64,000 nt of DNA from an uncultured Deferribacteres bacterium (GTDB lineage Bacteria > Zhuqueibacterota > JdFR-76 > DREG01). Shown here piece after piece: positions 8,965 to 17,070 of this stretch. The DNA is taken from contig CAJVYQ010000023.1 of NCBI GenBank assembly GCA_913009825.1, positions 1 through 64,000 of the forward strand, in the 5' to 3' direction. Position 1 is the first letter of the stretch. Each line of letters opens with the position of its first letter. Both the position numbers and the translations under genes were made by a program. The notes beneath the pieces were generated by a model. The model was given only the letters and a program-made list of their open reading frames with translations, was not told the DNA's origin and did no database searches.

Positions 8965-9241
8965 GTAAAACCTCAGTTCCGGGTGGATAAAAGTGGTTTC
9001 GCTTCATTATTTTGTAGCCTGAGCTACCCATTTTAGAGTTCTGAAAACATTATTTTTATCTTTTACACCTTAATAGCATGATTTGCAACTAAGTCTCTAA
9101 ACCTTATTACCTTAGTTGTGATATGAAAGCATGAAAAATAAGGTAATAAGGTAAAAATGGGGTGGGGCTACTTGCAGCTATTAAGGTTGAAAAAACAAAA
9201 ATAAGGTTTATGCATACTTCCACCCGTAACTGAGGTTTTAC
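8965..9241. mobile_element. 277-bp MITE-like element, 23-bp inverted ends, perfect 8-bp duplication
   Basis: The left end 8965-8987 (GTAAAACCTCAGTTCCGGGT...) and right end 9219-9241 are inverted repeats of 23 bp with one mismatch. The flanks are identical 8-mers GATTATTT at 8957-8964 and 9242-9249. Inside is a perfect 14-bp inverted repeat, accttattacctta (9101-9114) and taaggtaataaggt (9139-9152). There is no reading frame of note, so this is a non-autonomous element. Confidence 0.8.
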
Positions 9242-9290
9242 GATTATTTTTCTTAAATCATAAATCTGTTCTGAGATGAAATATTCATCC

Positions 9291-9436
9291 GCCACAAAGG
9301 CACCAAGACACAAAGGTTAAATGAACAAAATGTTATATGAAATTATTTTTGAATAAAAGAATTCGTAAAACAAATTGAGTTTATATTATCAAGTTACCTT
9401 AATTTTAATATTATTCGTGTCTTAGTGTCTTTGTGG
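9291..9436. repeat. Inverted repeat GCCACAAAGGCAC type
   Basis: The left arm gccacaaaggcaccaagaca (9291-9310) pairs with the right arm gtgtcttagtgtctttgtggc (9416-9436), which reads back as gccacaaagacactaagac. The interior is AT-rich and non-coding. A single arm of the same type occurs at 7420-7435 (gccacaaaggcactaa). No flanking duplication is obvious. Confidence 0.6.
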
Positions 9437-9729
9437 CAAGAGTTTATAAATAATGAGGGTGTATGTTTCTCAAAATCCTGTGATATTTATTTCATTTTTA
9501 ACGGAGGGAAGAGAAGTTGAGAAATCTGAACCTCCATTGACATTAGATTGTTTTTTAATTGAAACCATCATTTATATGTTCAGGGAAAAGCCTTGTTAAC
9601 ACTATATATACAGTCAGTTACATTGAATTTTAGCTTTGCTGTCCGGGAGAAAAAGATTGATTTCGGTTCAAAAATTTATTAGCTTAAATTCATTTTACTG
9701 AATGTGTAAAATTAGTTGAAGGAACTATC

Positions 9730-11298
9730 ATGGCTCAACTCAAGGGCAAAGTGATGTGGGTGGATGATGAAATTCATCTGCTCAGGCCTCATATCATATT
9801 TCTGGCGGAAAAAGGATTTGAAGTGACACCGGTAACCAATGCAGAAGATGCGCTGCAATTACTACGCGAGCAGAACTACGACCTGGTGCTGCTCGATGAA
9901 ATGATGAGCGGCAAAGACGGTCTGGCCGCCCTTGTGGAGATTAAGGACTTATATCCGTCTTTGCCGGTGGTGATGATCACCAAGAGTGAAGAAGAAAGCT
10001 TGATGGAAGATGCCATTGGCGGCAAAATTGATGATTACCTGACCAAACCGGTGAACCCCAGTCAAATTTTATCTACGTGTAAGAAGTTTTTAGAAAGCCG
10101 CAAGATTGGTGGAGAAAAATTGACGAGAGATTATACTTCCGAGTTCCATTCCATCGCCATGTCCCTGATGCAAAAACTGGATTGGCAGGAGTGGCTGGAC
10201 ATTTATGCAAAGCTGGTCGACTGGGAAATCGAGTTAGAACGATACCCCGATTTGGGTTTACGTGAATCTCTGATCGAGCAGAAACGCTCTTGCAATATCG
10301 AGTTCGGCAGATTTGTTGAAGAAGAATACATCAAATGGATTCACCAGGACCGGTACTCCCCTCTTCTTTCCGTGGATGTAGTGCTCAATTTTGTCGCACC
10401 ATTTCTGCAACAGGGCAAAAAAGTGGTTTTTGTCGTCATCGATAATATGAGACTGGATCAGTGGCTTGCCATTGAACCGTTGTTATTTCCTTATTATAAC
10501 ATCCAGAAACACTACTATTTTTCCATTCTGCCTACCGCCACACCCTTTGCCCGGAATGCAATTTTCAGCGGTCTGTATCCTTCGGAAATCGAGAAACAGC
10601 ATCCCGATTTGTGGCAGAAAGGCAGTGAAGACGATTTTAGCCGGAATCGATACGAGAGACAATTGATGGATTTTCAATTGCAAGCGCTCGGGTTTACCTT
10701 TACCCAGAATCCAAAATATATCAAAATTATTGATAGCCAGGAAGGCCGGAATTTGGAACGGAATTTATCTTCCTATATTCAGTCTCAGTTACTATCGGTT
10801 GTGGTGAATATCGTGGATATTTTTGCGCATAATCGCAGCACGTCTGAAATTTTAAAGGAGATCGTCCCGGATGAAGCTGCTTTTCGCTCCCTGACCCGAT
10901 CCTGGTTCGAACATTCGTTTTTGTTCACCGTGCTTCGGGCTTTGGCCCGTGAAAATGTTACGGTTGTTATGACTTCTGACCACGGCAGTGTGCGTTGTAT
11001 GCGTGGCGTTAAAGTGATTGGTGACCGGGAAACCTCTACAAATTTGCGTTATAAATATGGCAAGAACATTAAATGTGGAGAGAAACATGCCATTTTTATT
11101 AAAAATCCCTACGAATTCAAATTACCTGCGCGGGGGATTAATGTGAATTATATCATTGCAAAAGAAGATTATTATTTTGTTTATCCGACGAATTATCATA
11201 AATATTTGAATTATTACAAAGATAGTTTTCAACATGGCGGTGTTTCCATGGAAGAAATTATCTTGCCTGTGCTTACGATGGAGCCGAAAAATTTATAA
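9730..11298 (+). CDS. porX: PorX-like response regulator with PglZ domain
   Basis: A 522-residue two-domain protein. Residues 1-122 are a receiver domain with the phosphoacceptor Asp56 (LLDEMM), the acidic pair at 12-13 and Lys106. Residues about 215-520 are a PglZ/alkaline-phosphatase-superfamily domain with metal ligands expected at Asp238 (FVVIDNMR), the nucleophile Thr271 (TATPFARNA) and SDHGS near residue 417. This matches PorX, which in Bacteroidota regulates the type IX secretion system and hydrolyses oligonucleotides. No PorY kinase or secretion gene is nearby, so its role here is inferred from the family. It lies just upstream of tsaE, 15 bases apart, and the two are probably co-transcribed. 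Confidence 0.88.
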   Translation: MAQLKGKVMWVDDEIHLLRPHIIFLAEKGFEVTPVTNAEDALQLLREQNYDLVLLDEMMSGKDGLAALVEIKDLYPSLPVVMITKSEEESLMEDAIGGKIDDYLTKPVNPSQILSTCKKFLESRKIGGEKLTRDYTSEFHSIAMSLMQKLDWQEWLDIYAKLVDWEIELERYPDLGLRESLIEQKRSCNIEFGRFVEEEYIKWIHQDRYSPLLSVDVVLNFVAPFLQQGKKVVFVVIDNMRLDQWLAIEPLLFPYYNIQKHYYFSILPTATPFARNAIFSGLYPSEIEKQHPDLWQKGSEDDFSRNRYERQLMDFQLQALGFTFTQNPKYIKIIDSQEGRNLERNLSSYIQSQLLSVVVNIVDIFAHNRSTSEILKEIVPDEAAFRSLTRSWFEHSFLFTVLRALARENVTVVMTSDHGSVRCMRGVKVIGDRETSTNLRYKYGKNIKCGEKHAIFIKNPYEFKLPARGINVNYIIAKEDYYFVYPTNYHKYLNYYKDSFQHGGVSMEEIILPVLTMEPKNL

Positions 11299-11313
11299 CG
11301 GTTCGGAAATAAA

Positions 11314-11835
11314 ATGATTAAAATAGATAAAGCGGTCTCTTCTCCCGGAAAAATAGAATCGATGAGCCTTTCACAGGACGATACTTTTCGTTTCGCTGAC
11401 ATACTGGCACAATTCCTTTACCCCGGCGTCATTGTAGCTCTGTTTGGCCGGTTGGGAAGCGGGAAAACCGCGCTGGTTAAAGGATTTTGTCACGGGTTGG
11501 GTGTGCAGGAGGAGGTGACCAGTCCATCTTACACCATCATGAACATTTACAAAGGACGGCTGCCGGTTTATCATTTTGATTTCTACCGGCTGTACCAAAA
11601 CACAGATTGGAACGAATTGGGTTTGGACGAATACTTGTTTGGCGAAGGAGTTTCGTTTATCGAATGGCCGGATCGTTTGGGGAATTGGCTGCCCGGGGAA
11701 AGTGTGGAAATCACCATTCAGCGTTTGCGTCCTTACACGGAAGCAAATGTCGATCACAGAAAAATCATGGTGAAGAATCTGAAAGGGGCGGATTTGTTAC
11801 AACATAGTGATAATGGAATTATAGCCAAAATTTAG
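11314..11835 (+). CDS. tsaE: tRNA t6A biosynthesis ATPase TsaE
   Basis: A 173-residue P-loop ATPase that works with TsaB and TsaD in forming N6-threonylcarbamoyladenosine at position 37 of ANN-decoding tRNAs. The Walker A motif GRLGSGKT is at residues 45-52. SPSYTIMN (70-77) and YHFDFYRL are the family's conserved switch-like motifs, and EWPDRL follows near residue 116. An internal ATG (codon 17) would give a length closer to the family norm of about 150, so the first residues are uncertain. tsaB follows after a 380-base repeat-rich gap; tsaD is not in the window. Confidence 0.92.
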   Translation: MIKIDKAVSSPGKIESMSLSQDDTFRFADILAQFLYPGVIVALFGRLGSGKTALVKGFCHGLGVQEEVTSPSYTIMNIYKGRLPVYHFDFYRLYQNTDWNELGLDEYLFGEGVSFIEWPDRLGNWLPGESVEITIQRLRPYTEANVDHRKIMVKNLKGADLLQHSDNGIIAKI

Positions 11836-12218
11836 TAATTGTAGGTCGATTCGCCGAATCGACTTACAGATTTACGGTAAAAAGGGAAACAAGCGTTTTT
11901 CGCATAAAAACAAAATTGAGAACAGGAAAATCGCTCTATTTTGGGGAGTATATTTATTACAATAAATGATATATTTTGGCGCTTTGAAAATATCTAATTT
12001 GCAATGAGGGAGAGATTTATGGGATCCTTCGACTCCATCCCGATAAAAACCATCGGGATTCTGCTCTGAGTGACAGCGTCGAATTTTGTCATACTGATTC
12101 TTTCGACAAGCTCAGGATAAACGAAGTCGAAGCATCTCGCAGCATGCAGGCAAAGAAATCGTCAATTTCAATGAACTAAAATGTTGCCAATAAATCAGGT
12201 GTCATGCGGATATAAAAT
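11836..12218. repeat. Gap between tsaE and tsaB with hairpin repeats
   Basis: Positions 11841-11867 hold a hairpin, gtcgattc-gcc-gaatcgac, related to the gcgattcgctgaatcgc hairpins elsewhere. Positions 12028-12140 hold two arms of the common 'ccttcgactccatcccgat...' and 'ttcgacaagctcaggataaa' type. The text gaactaaaatgttgc (12173-12187) resembles the right end of GTAAC-type elements (actaaagtgttac). No complete element with flanking duplications could be delimited, and there is no gene. Confidence 0.5.
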
Positions 12219-12881
12219 ATGTATATTTTAGGGATAGATACTGCCACAGATGTTGGCTCGGTTGCCATCAACGAAAATAATATTCTCCGTGGTGAGGTGA
12301 AGATAAACAAACGATTTGCGCAATCCAGAAATCTGGTGCAGGCCGTCGGTTTTTTGATGAAATCGTTGGAGATAAAAAGTGAGCAGCTTGGTGGAATCGC
12401 CATTTCCATCGGTCCTGGATCTTACACCGGATTGCGCATCGGATTGAGCATTGCAAAGGCATTGGCTTATTCCTGGGAAAAGCCGCTGCTGGCAGTGAAC
12501 AGTCTGGATAGTCTGGCCTGCCTTGGACAGGGCCGTACGGAATTGATCTGCCCGGTAATAAGGTTTCGTAAAAATGAATACTACCATGCTTTTTATAGCG
12601 ATAACAGAACAGAAATACAGAGGCAAAGTGATTACTCCGTCTCTCTGTTTCCTGAAATATTACAGGATGTTAATGTGAATCTGTTTCTGGCCGGCGTTTT
12701 ACAGCAAAGCGATCTCGATTTCGTTTTAAACGGAGAGTTGAAAAACAGAGTGGTCTATTTTCCGGAACGCTATCCAACTGCATTTTGGGTAGCTTATCTG
12801 GGGGCAAAAAATTTGGCAAAGGGAATAACCGAGAATGTGAATACTGTAACCCCTTTTTATATGCATGATTTTCCCTTATGA
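12219..12881 (+). CDS. tsaB: tRNA t6A biosynthesis protein TsaB
   Basis: A 220-residue ASKHA-fold protein, partner of TsaD in the threonylcarbamoyl transfer complex. It starts with MYILGIDTATDVGSVAI, the typical TsaB phosphate-binding strand. ISIGPGSYTGLRIGLSIAKALA (about 67-88) is the family signature. As is usual for TsaB, the metal- and ATP-binding residues of TsaD are absent. The TGA stop is ten bases before the chosen rimI start, and the tsaB-rimI pairing is common, with RimI often fused or adjacent to Tsa proteins. Confidence 0.93.
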   Translation: MYILGIDTATDVGSVAINENNILRGEVKINKRFAQSRNLVQAVGFLMKSLEIKSEQLGGIAISIGPGSYTGLRIGLSIAKALAYSWEKPLLAVNSLDSLACLGQGRTELICPVIRFRKNEYYHAFYSDNRTEIQRQSDYSVSLFPEILQDVNVNLFLAGVLQQSDLDFVLNGELKNRVVYFPERYPTAFWVAYLGAKNLAKGITENVNTVTPFYMHDFPL

Positions 12882-12891
12882 GTACCGGAAC

Positions 12892-13428
12892 ATGGCAATT
12901 GTAAGACTAAAAAAAGACCTGGATGTTTGTATTCAGTTTCAGTTGCGCAGCGGTGAAAAAGCCTGGGTGCGGCGTATGCGGGAGAGCGATCTGGAAGAAG
13001 TACATGAAATGGAATGTATTCTGTTCGATGATCCCTGGTCCTTTGACAATTTTCGTTACGAAGTAGTCCGCAGCGCCGTCTCCTGGCCGCTAATTGCTGA
13101 AACCGAATATGAAATAATCGGTTACGCAGTTCCCTGGTTTGTGACAGATGAAATGCACCTTGCCAATATTGCATCTTCCCCACTGTACCAACGACAGGGA
13201 ATTGCAGCGAAATTGGTGATCGTGATGCTGGATGAAGCGATGCGCCGTTCCATCCGGATTGTTTATTTGGAGGTAAGACCAACGAATAAAGCCGCTATCT
13301 CTTTATATAAAACGTTTGGTTTTGAAACGCTGGGAATTAGGCGCAGATACTACCGCAACGGCGAAAATGCGATTCTGATGCAGCGATTTTTACCTGAGCA
13401 GAGCAGCAACTTATTTCTCGCGGATTAG
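12892..13428 (+). CDS. rimI: GNAT acetyltransferase, RimI-like
   Basis: A 178-residue GNAT-fold N-acetyltransferase, by position and sequence the RimI type that acetylates the N-terminus of ribosomal protein S18. The acetyl-CoA loop is RQGIAAKLV (motif A, Q/R-x-x-G-x-A). VRPTNKAAISLYKTFGFETLG is the typical end of the fold. ATG 12892 is chosen; the frame is open to an ATG at 12865, but that would overlap tsaB and has no ribosome site. About 25 extra N-terminal residues precede the GNAT domain. Substrate specificity cannot be read from sequence alone, so another acceptor is possible. Confidence 0.85.
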   Translation: MAIVRLKKDLDVCIQFQLRSGEKAWVRRMRESDLEEVHEMECILFDDPWSFDNFRYEVVRSAVSWPLIAETEYEIIGYAVPWFVTDEMHLANIASSPLYQRQGIAAKLVIVMLDEAMRRSIRIVYLEVRPTNKAAISLYKTFGFETLGIRRRYYRNGENAILMQRFLPEQSSNLFLAD

Positions 13429-13448
13429 CGGCACATTTTGGAGGATAA

Positions 13449-14312
13449 ATGGTTTGGTTCAGAAGAAAAGAAAAAGGGGTGTTGACTACAGAGAAGAAAC
13501 AGATTCCCGATGGGCTTTGGCAGCAGTGTGAACAGTGCAGAGAAATTCTCTATCGCAAAGAGTTGGAAAAAAATCTGTATGTGTGTTCCAAATGCGGCAA
13601 CCATTTCAAAATTCGCAGCTGGCAGTATATTGCGATCATTTTAGATGAAAACTCGTTTGAGGAACAGGATAGTAACCTGCAATCGGTGGATCCGCTTAAG
13701 TTTAAGGGAGTGAAGAAGTATTCGGATCAGATCAAAAGCGCGGTCAAAAAAACCGGTTTAAATGAAGCTGTGGTCACCGGAAGCGGCAAAATAGAAAGGC
13801 TGCCGGTTGTAGTGGCGATCATGGATTTTGCCTTTATCGGCGGCAGTATGGGCAGCGTGGTTGGTGAAAAAATCGCCCGCGCCATCGAAACCGCCATCGA
13901 GAAAAAAAATCCGCTGATCATTGTTTCGGCCTCCGGCGGCGCCAGGATGATGGAGGGCGCCTATTCACTGATGCAGATGGCCAAAACTTCCGCACTTCTG
14001 GCTAAATTTTCTGACCGGTGTGGACTGTATATTTCTATTCTCACCAATCCGACAACCGGCGGCGTCACTGCCAGTTTTTCCATGTTAGGGGATGTGATCA
14101 TCGCCGAACCGGGGGCGCTGATTGGGTTTGCCGGGCCGAGGGTGATCAAACAGACCATTGGCGAAGACTTGCCGGAAGGATTTCAGCGGTCAGAATTTCA
14201 ATTAAAACATGGATTTGTGGATTCTATCATCCCCCGCACAGAATTAAAAACCAAGTTGGCACAGATTATTCGTTTATTATGGAGTGAAGGAGACAATGGC
14301 AGCAGAGAATGA
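13449..14312 (+). CDS. accD: Acetyl-CoA carboxylase carboxyltransferase beta subunit
   Basis: A 287-residue subunit that, with AccA, transfers the carboxyl group from carboxybiotin to acetyl-CoA, giving malonyl-CoA for fatty acid synthesis. The N-terminal zinc ribbon has Cys27, Cys30, Cys46 and Cys49. The crotonase-like core follows, with GGSMGSVVGEKI and SASGGARMMEGAYSLMQMAKT, the conserved CoA- and biotin-binding region. The ribosome site is ggagg, seven bases before the ATG. accA is not in the window. The coding end overlaps surE by 17 bases, so accD and surE are translationally linked. Confidence 0.95.
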   Translation: MVWFRRKEKGVLTTEKKQIPDGLWQQCEQCREILYRKELEKNLYVCSKCGNHFKIRSWQYIAIILDENSFEEQDSNLQSVDPLKFKGVKKYSDQIKSAVKKTGLNEAVVTGSGKIERLPVVVAIMDFAFIGGSMGSVVGEKIARAIETAIEKKNPLIIVSASGGARMMEGAYSLMQMAKTSALLAKFSDRCGLYISILTNPTTGGVTASFSMLGDVIIAEPGALIGFAGPRVIKQTIGEDLPEGFQRSEFQLKHGFVDSIIPRTELKTKLAQIIRLLWSEGDNGSRE

Positions 14313-15075
14313 AAAACCGTTCATTTTAATGGTGAATGATGATGGAATTTATGCGCCCGGGTTGGCTGCCCTGGTGAAAGAAATTAAAAAAATAGGGGAA
14401 GTGATGGTGGTTGCGCCCGCTACCGAGCAGAGCGCGGTTGGTCATGCCATTACACTGCTTTCGCCGCTGCGGGTTTGGCCGGCGAACCGTAATGGGGATT
14501 CAATCGGTTATGCCGTGAGCGGCACGCCAGCCGACTGTGTAAAAATTGCTTTTTGGGCGATCCTAAAAAAAAGAAAACCGGCCCTGCTTATTTCCGGCAT
14601 TAATCACGGTTCGAACTCGGGAATTAATGTGATCTATTCCGGGACGGCCTCCGCCGCCACTGAAGGAACAATATTGGGTATTCCGTCTTTTGCTATTTCG
14701 GCAGCAACTTATGAAGAAGTGGATTTTTCCGTGGCAGCCCGATTTGCCCGGCGTTTGGCAGGCAAGATTCTTAAAAACGGTTTGCCTCCGGCTACTTTTT
14801 TGAATGTAAATGTACCGCCGGTTGCCGAAGAAGATTTACAGGGAGTTGAGGTGACCCGGCAAGGGATGGCTGTTTTTCGGGAAAAGTTTGATATTCGGAC
14901 GGATCCCCATAAAAAAACCTATTATTGGCTCACCGGATACAAAGTTAATTTGGATCAGGAACCGGATGATGCCGACGATGTGGTTATCCTAAAAAATAAA
15001 ATTTCCATTACACCCATTCGCTACGATATGACTAATTATGATTTTTTGGATGATTTAAAAACGTGGGATATTTAA
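14296..15075 (+). CDS. surE: 5'/3'-nucleotidase SurE
   Basis: A 259-residue metal-dependent nucleotidase of the SurE family, which dephosphorylates nucleoside monophosphates and is linked to stationary-phase survival. The N-terminal motif VNDDGIYAPG carries the acidic metal ligands. APATEQSAVGHAIT holds the conserved Ser, and SGINHGSNSG the Asn ligand. ATG 14296 is preferred because aaggag lies just upstream; a GTG at 14284 in the same frame is the alternative. It overlaps the end of accD and is followed by guaA after three bases. Confidence 0.93.
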   Translation: MAAENEKPFILMVNDDGIYAPGLAALVKEIKKIGEVMVVAPATEQSAVGHAITLLSPLRVWPANRNGDSIGYAVSGTPADCVKIAFWAILKKRKPALLISGINHGSNSGINVIYSGTASAATEGTILGIPSFAISAATYEEVDFSVAARFARRLAGKILKNGLPPATFLNVNVPPVAEEDLQGVEVTRQGMAVFREKFDIRTDPHKKTYYWLTGYKVNLDQEPDDADDVVILKNKISITPIRYDMTNYDFLDDLKTWDI

Positions 15076-15078
15076 AAT

Positions 15079-16620
15079 ATGGAACATTCGGAATGGATTC
15101 TGGTGCTGGATTTTGGCTCCCAATATACGCAGCTTATTGCCCGTCGTATCCGGGAATGCGGTGTCTATTCCGAAATAAAACCGTTCAACTATGCAGTCGA
15201 TCAAATTAAAAAGAATCCGCCGTCCGGAATGATCCTTTCCGGCGGTCCTTTCTCCGTTTACCATGAAAAAGCGCCGTTGTCCGATCCGGGAATTTTTCGC
15301 CTGGGAATCCCGGTCCTGGGAATTTGTTACGGATTACAGCTAATCGCTTTTCAGTTGGATGGCCAGGTTGATCCGGCAGCAAAACGTGAATACGGCCGGG
15401 CAAAATTGCACGTAATGGATGCCGCCGGCTTGTTCAAAAACATCCCCGATTCATCTGTAGTCTGGATGAGTCATGGCGATCATCTTACTAAATTGCCGCA
15501 AGGATTCCGGGTTATTGCCCGAACCGATAACGCCCCTATTGCGGCAATCGGCAATAAAGCCGCCCGGATTTTCGGAATCCAGTTCCATCCGGAAGTGATA
15601 CATACGGAACATGGCGTAAAAATAGTAGACAATTTTTTAATGGAAGTTTGCCGACTTAAAAAATTGTGGTCGCCGCAATCTTTTCTTGAAAATACAATTG
15701 TCAACCTTCGCAAAAAGATTGGCGCTGAAAAAGTCATTTGCGGCGTCAGCGGCGGGGTTGATTCAACCGTAGTTGCCGAATTGCTGCACCGGGCTGTGGG
15801 GGATCGATTGAAAGTAATTTTTATTGATAACGGTTTGCTCCGCCTTGATGAAAGCGTGTGGGTGCGCAGAATGTTTGAACAAAAATTGCATATTCTGCCG
15901 CATTTTGTCGATGGTTCCGCTCTGTTTTTGGAAAAATTACACGGCGTTGTCAATCCGGAGAAGAAGCGTAAAATCATCGGGGAGGTTTTTATCCGACTGT
16001 TTGAGGAAGAGGCTAAACAATTTGACGATGCCGCATTTTTAGCCCAGGGCACTCTGTACCCGGATGTGATCGAAAGTCAATCGGCGGTAGGGCCATCGGC
16101 GCAAATTAAATCGCACCACAATGTGGGCGGATTGCCGGATTGGATGAAACTTGATCTCATTGAACCCCTGCGTGAACTGTTTAAGGACGAAGTGCGCAAG
16201 ATTGGTAAACTGCTCGATATTCCCGGCGAGATGCTGAACCGGCACCCGTTTCCGGGACCGGGTCTGGCCGTACGTGTGATCGGGGAAATCACGGGAAATC
16301 GACTAAAAATAGTACGATTTGCCGATGCCATTTTCATGGAAGAATTGCAGCGATCCGGTTGGTATGACCGTGTTTGGCAAGCGTTTGCTGTATTATTGCC
16401 GGTAAAATCTGTTGGCGTGATGGGTGATGAACGAACTTATGAAAATGTAATTGCCCTGCGCTCCGTAACCAGTCTGGACGGCATGACAGCGGACTGGGGT
16501 AAGCTGCCCTATGACTTGTTGGGGGTTGTCTCTAACCGGATTATCAACGAAGTGAAAGGCGTGAACCGGGTGGTTTACGATGTCAGTTCAAAACCGCCCA
16601 GTACTATCGAGTGGGAATAA
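15079..16620 (+). CDS. guaA: GMP synthase (glutamine-hydrolysing)
   Basis: A 513-residue enzyme converting XMP to GMP with glutamine and ATP. Residues 1-195 are the class I glutamine amidotransferase with nucleophile Cys83 (GICYG) and the His/Glu pair in QFHPEVIHT. The ATP pyrophosphatase domain follows with the PP-loop SGGVDST (about residue 220). The C-terminal dimerisation domain ends [10 protein letters not shown], the canonical terminus. Length and order are normal for the family. It closes the tsaB-rimI-accD-surE-guaA gene run. Confidence 0.97.
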   Translation: MEHSEWILVLDFGSQYTQLIARRIRECGVYSEIKPFNYAVDQIKKNPPSGMILSGGPFSVYHEKAPLSDPGIFRLGIPVLGICYGLQLIAFQLDGQVDPAAKREYGRAKLHVMDAAGLFKNIPDSSVVWMSHGDHLTKLPQGFRVIARTDNAPIAAIGNKAARIFGIQFHPEVIHTEHGVKIVDNFLMEVCRLKKLWSPQSFLENTIVNLRKKIGAEKVICGVSGGVDSTVVAELLHRAVGDRLKVIFIDNGLLRLDESVWVRRMFEQKLHILPHFVDGSALFLEKLHGVVNPEKKRKIIGEVFIRLFEEEAKQFDDAAFLAQGTLYPDVIESQSAVGPSAQIKSHHNVGGLPDWMKLDLIEPLRELFKDEVRKIGKLLDIPGEMLNRHPFPGPGLAVRVIGEITGNRLKIVRFADAIFMEELQRSGWYDRVWQAFAVLLPVKSVGVMGDERTYENVIALRSVTSLDGMTADWGKLPYDLLGVVSNRIINEVKGVNRVVYDVSSKPPSTIEWE

Positions 16621-17070
16621 AGGATCCGTCATTCAGAGTTTACCGGCTACTGCCGATTATTTAAATAGGTTGTAATAATTTATCTGTCATAACTATTCAG
16701 GCAAAGTATAATTGAGTTGAAAGTCTTACATCCCCCTCTGTCCCCTAATGTTGTTGACTTAAGGGGAAAATGTTGCACCGTGGTGAACCTCGAGGCTAAA
16801 AACAGGAAGAACGCTAAAGCGCCCTGTCTCTTGAGCGTCATTTATGGCGCTTGCTAATTTTAGCTCTGTGATTTATCGCGGGGCGGACGGCGGAAATTTC
16901 TAAAGTCAACAACATTGCCTGTGTCCCCCCTCTCAAGGCATGGATTTACTGTTCCCCCCTTGAGGGAGATACAGGAGGATGTTATCTCTGCCAATCTGAA
17001 TGGTTGCCCGGTTTCCGTTTTTAATACGGAAAACAATTGCTACATCCAACAGATTAAAAAGGAATCGATC
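16621..17070. repeat. Composite repeat region upstream of glmS
   Basis: A worn GTAAC-type element appears to span 16689-17007: left end ATAACTATTCAGG, right end CTGAATGGTTGC, with cccc/gggg-rich hairpin text (catccccctctg...). Nested inside is a perfect 14-bp inverted repeat, aatgttgttgactt (16747-16760) and aagtcaacaacatt (16903-16916). This encloses a copy of the ggcgctaaagcg palindromic repeat (16789-16880). No flanking duplication remains. The right end lies 63 bases before the glmS start. Confidence 0.5.

Larger units (their letters stand above)
8907..9729. other. 823-bp non-coding gap with two inverted-repeat elements
   Basis: No gene is visible. The gap contains the 277-bp element at 8965-9241 and a second inverted repeat at 9291-9436, both listed separately. 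The remaining 290 bases (9437-9729) are AT-rich and lead to the PorX-like gene, which has a gaagga ribosome site eight bases before its ATG. This part may hold its promoter, but I cannot place one. Confidence 0.6.

Noticed and set aside
15480-16052. 190-codon minus-strand open frame inside guaA
   Set aside because: It is a shadow of guaA, with composition typical of antisense translation.
16915-17070. N-terminal extension of glmS
   Set aside because: The frame is open, but it would place the catalytic Cys away from position 2, and the region is repeat DNA.
16621-17070. glmS ribozyme or other riboswitch
   Set aside because: The glmS ribozyme is a Bacillota feature, and the sequence here is explained by nested repeats. 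No conserved core was recognised.
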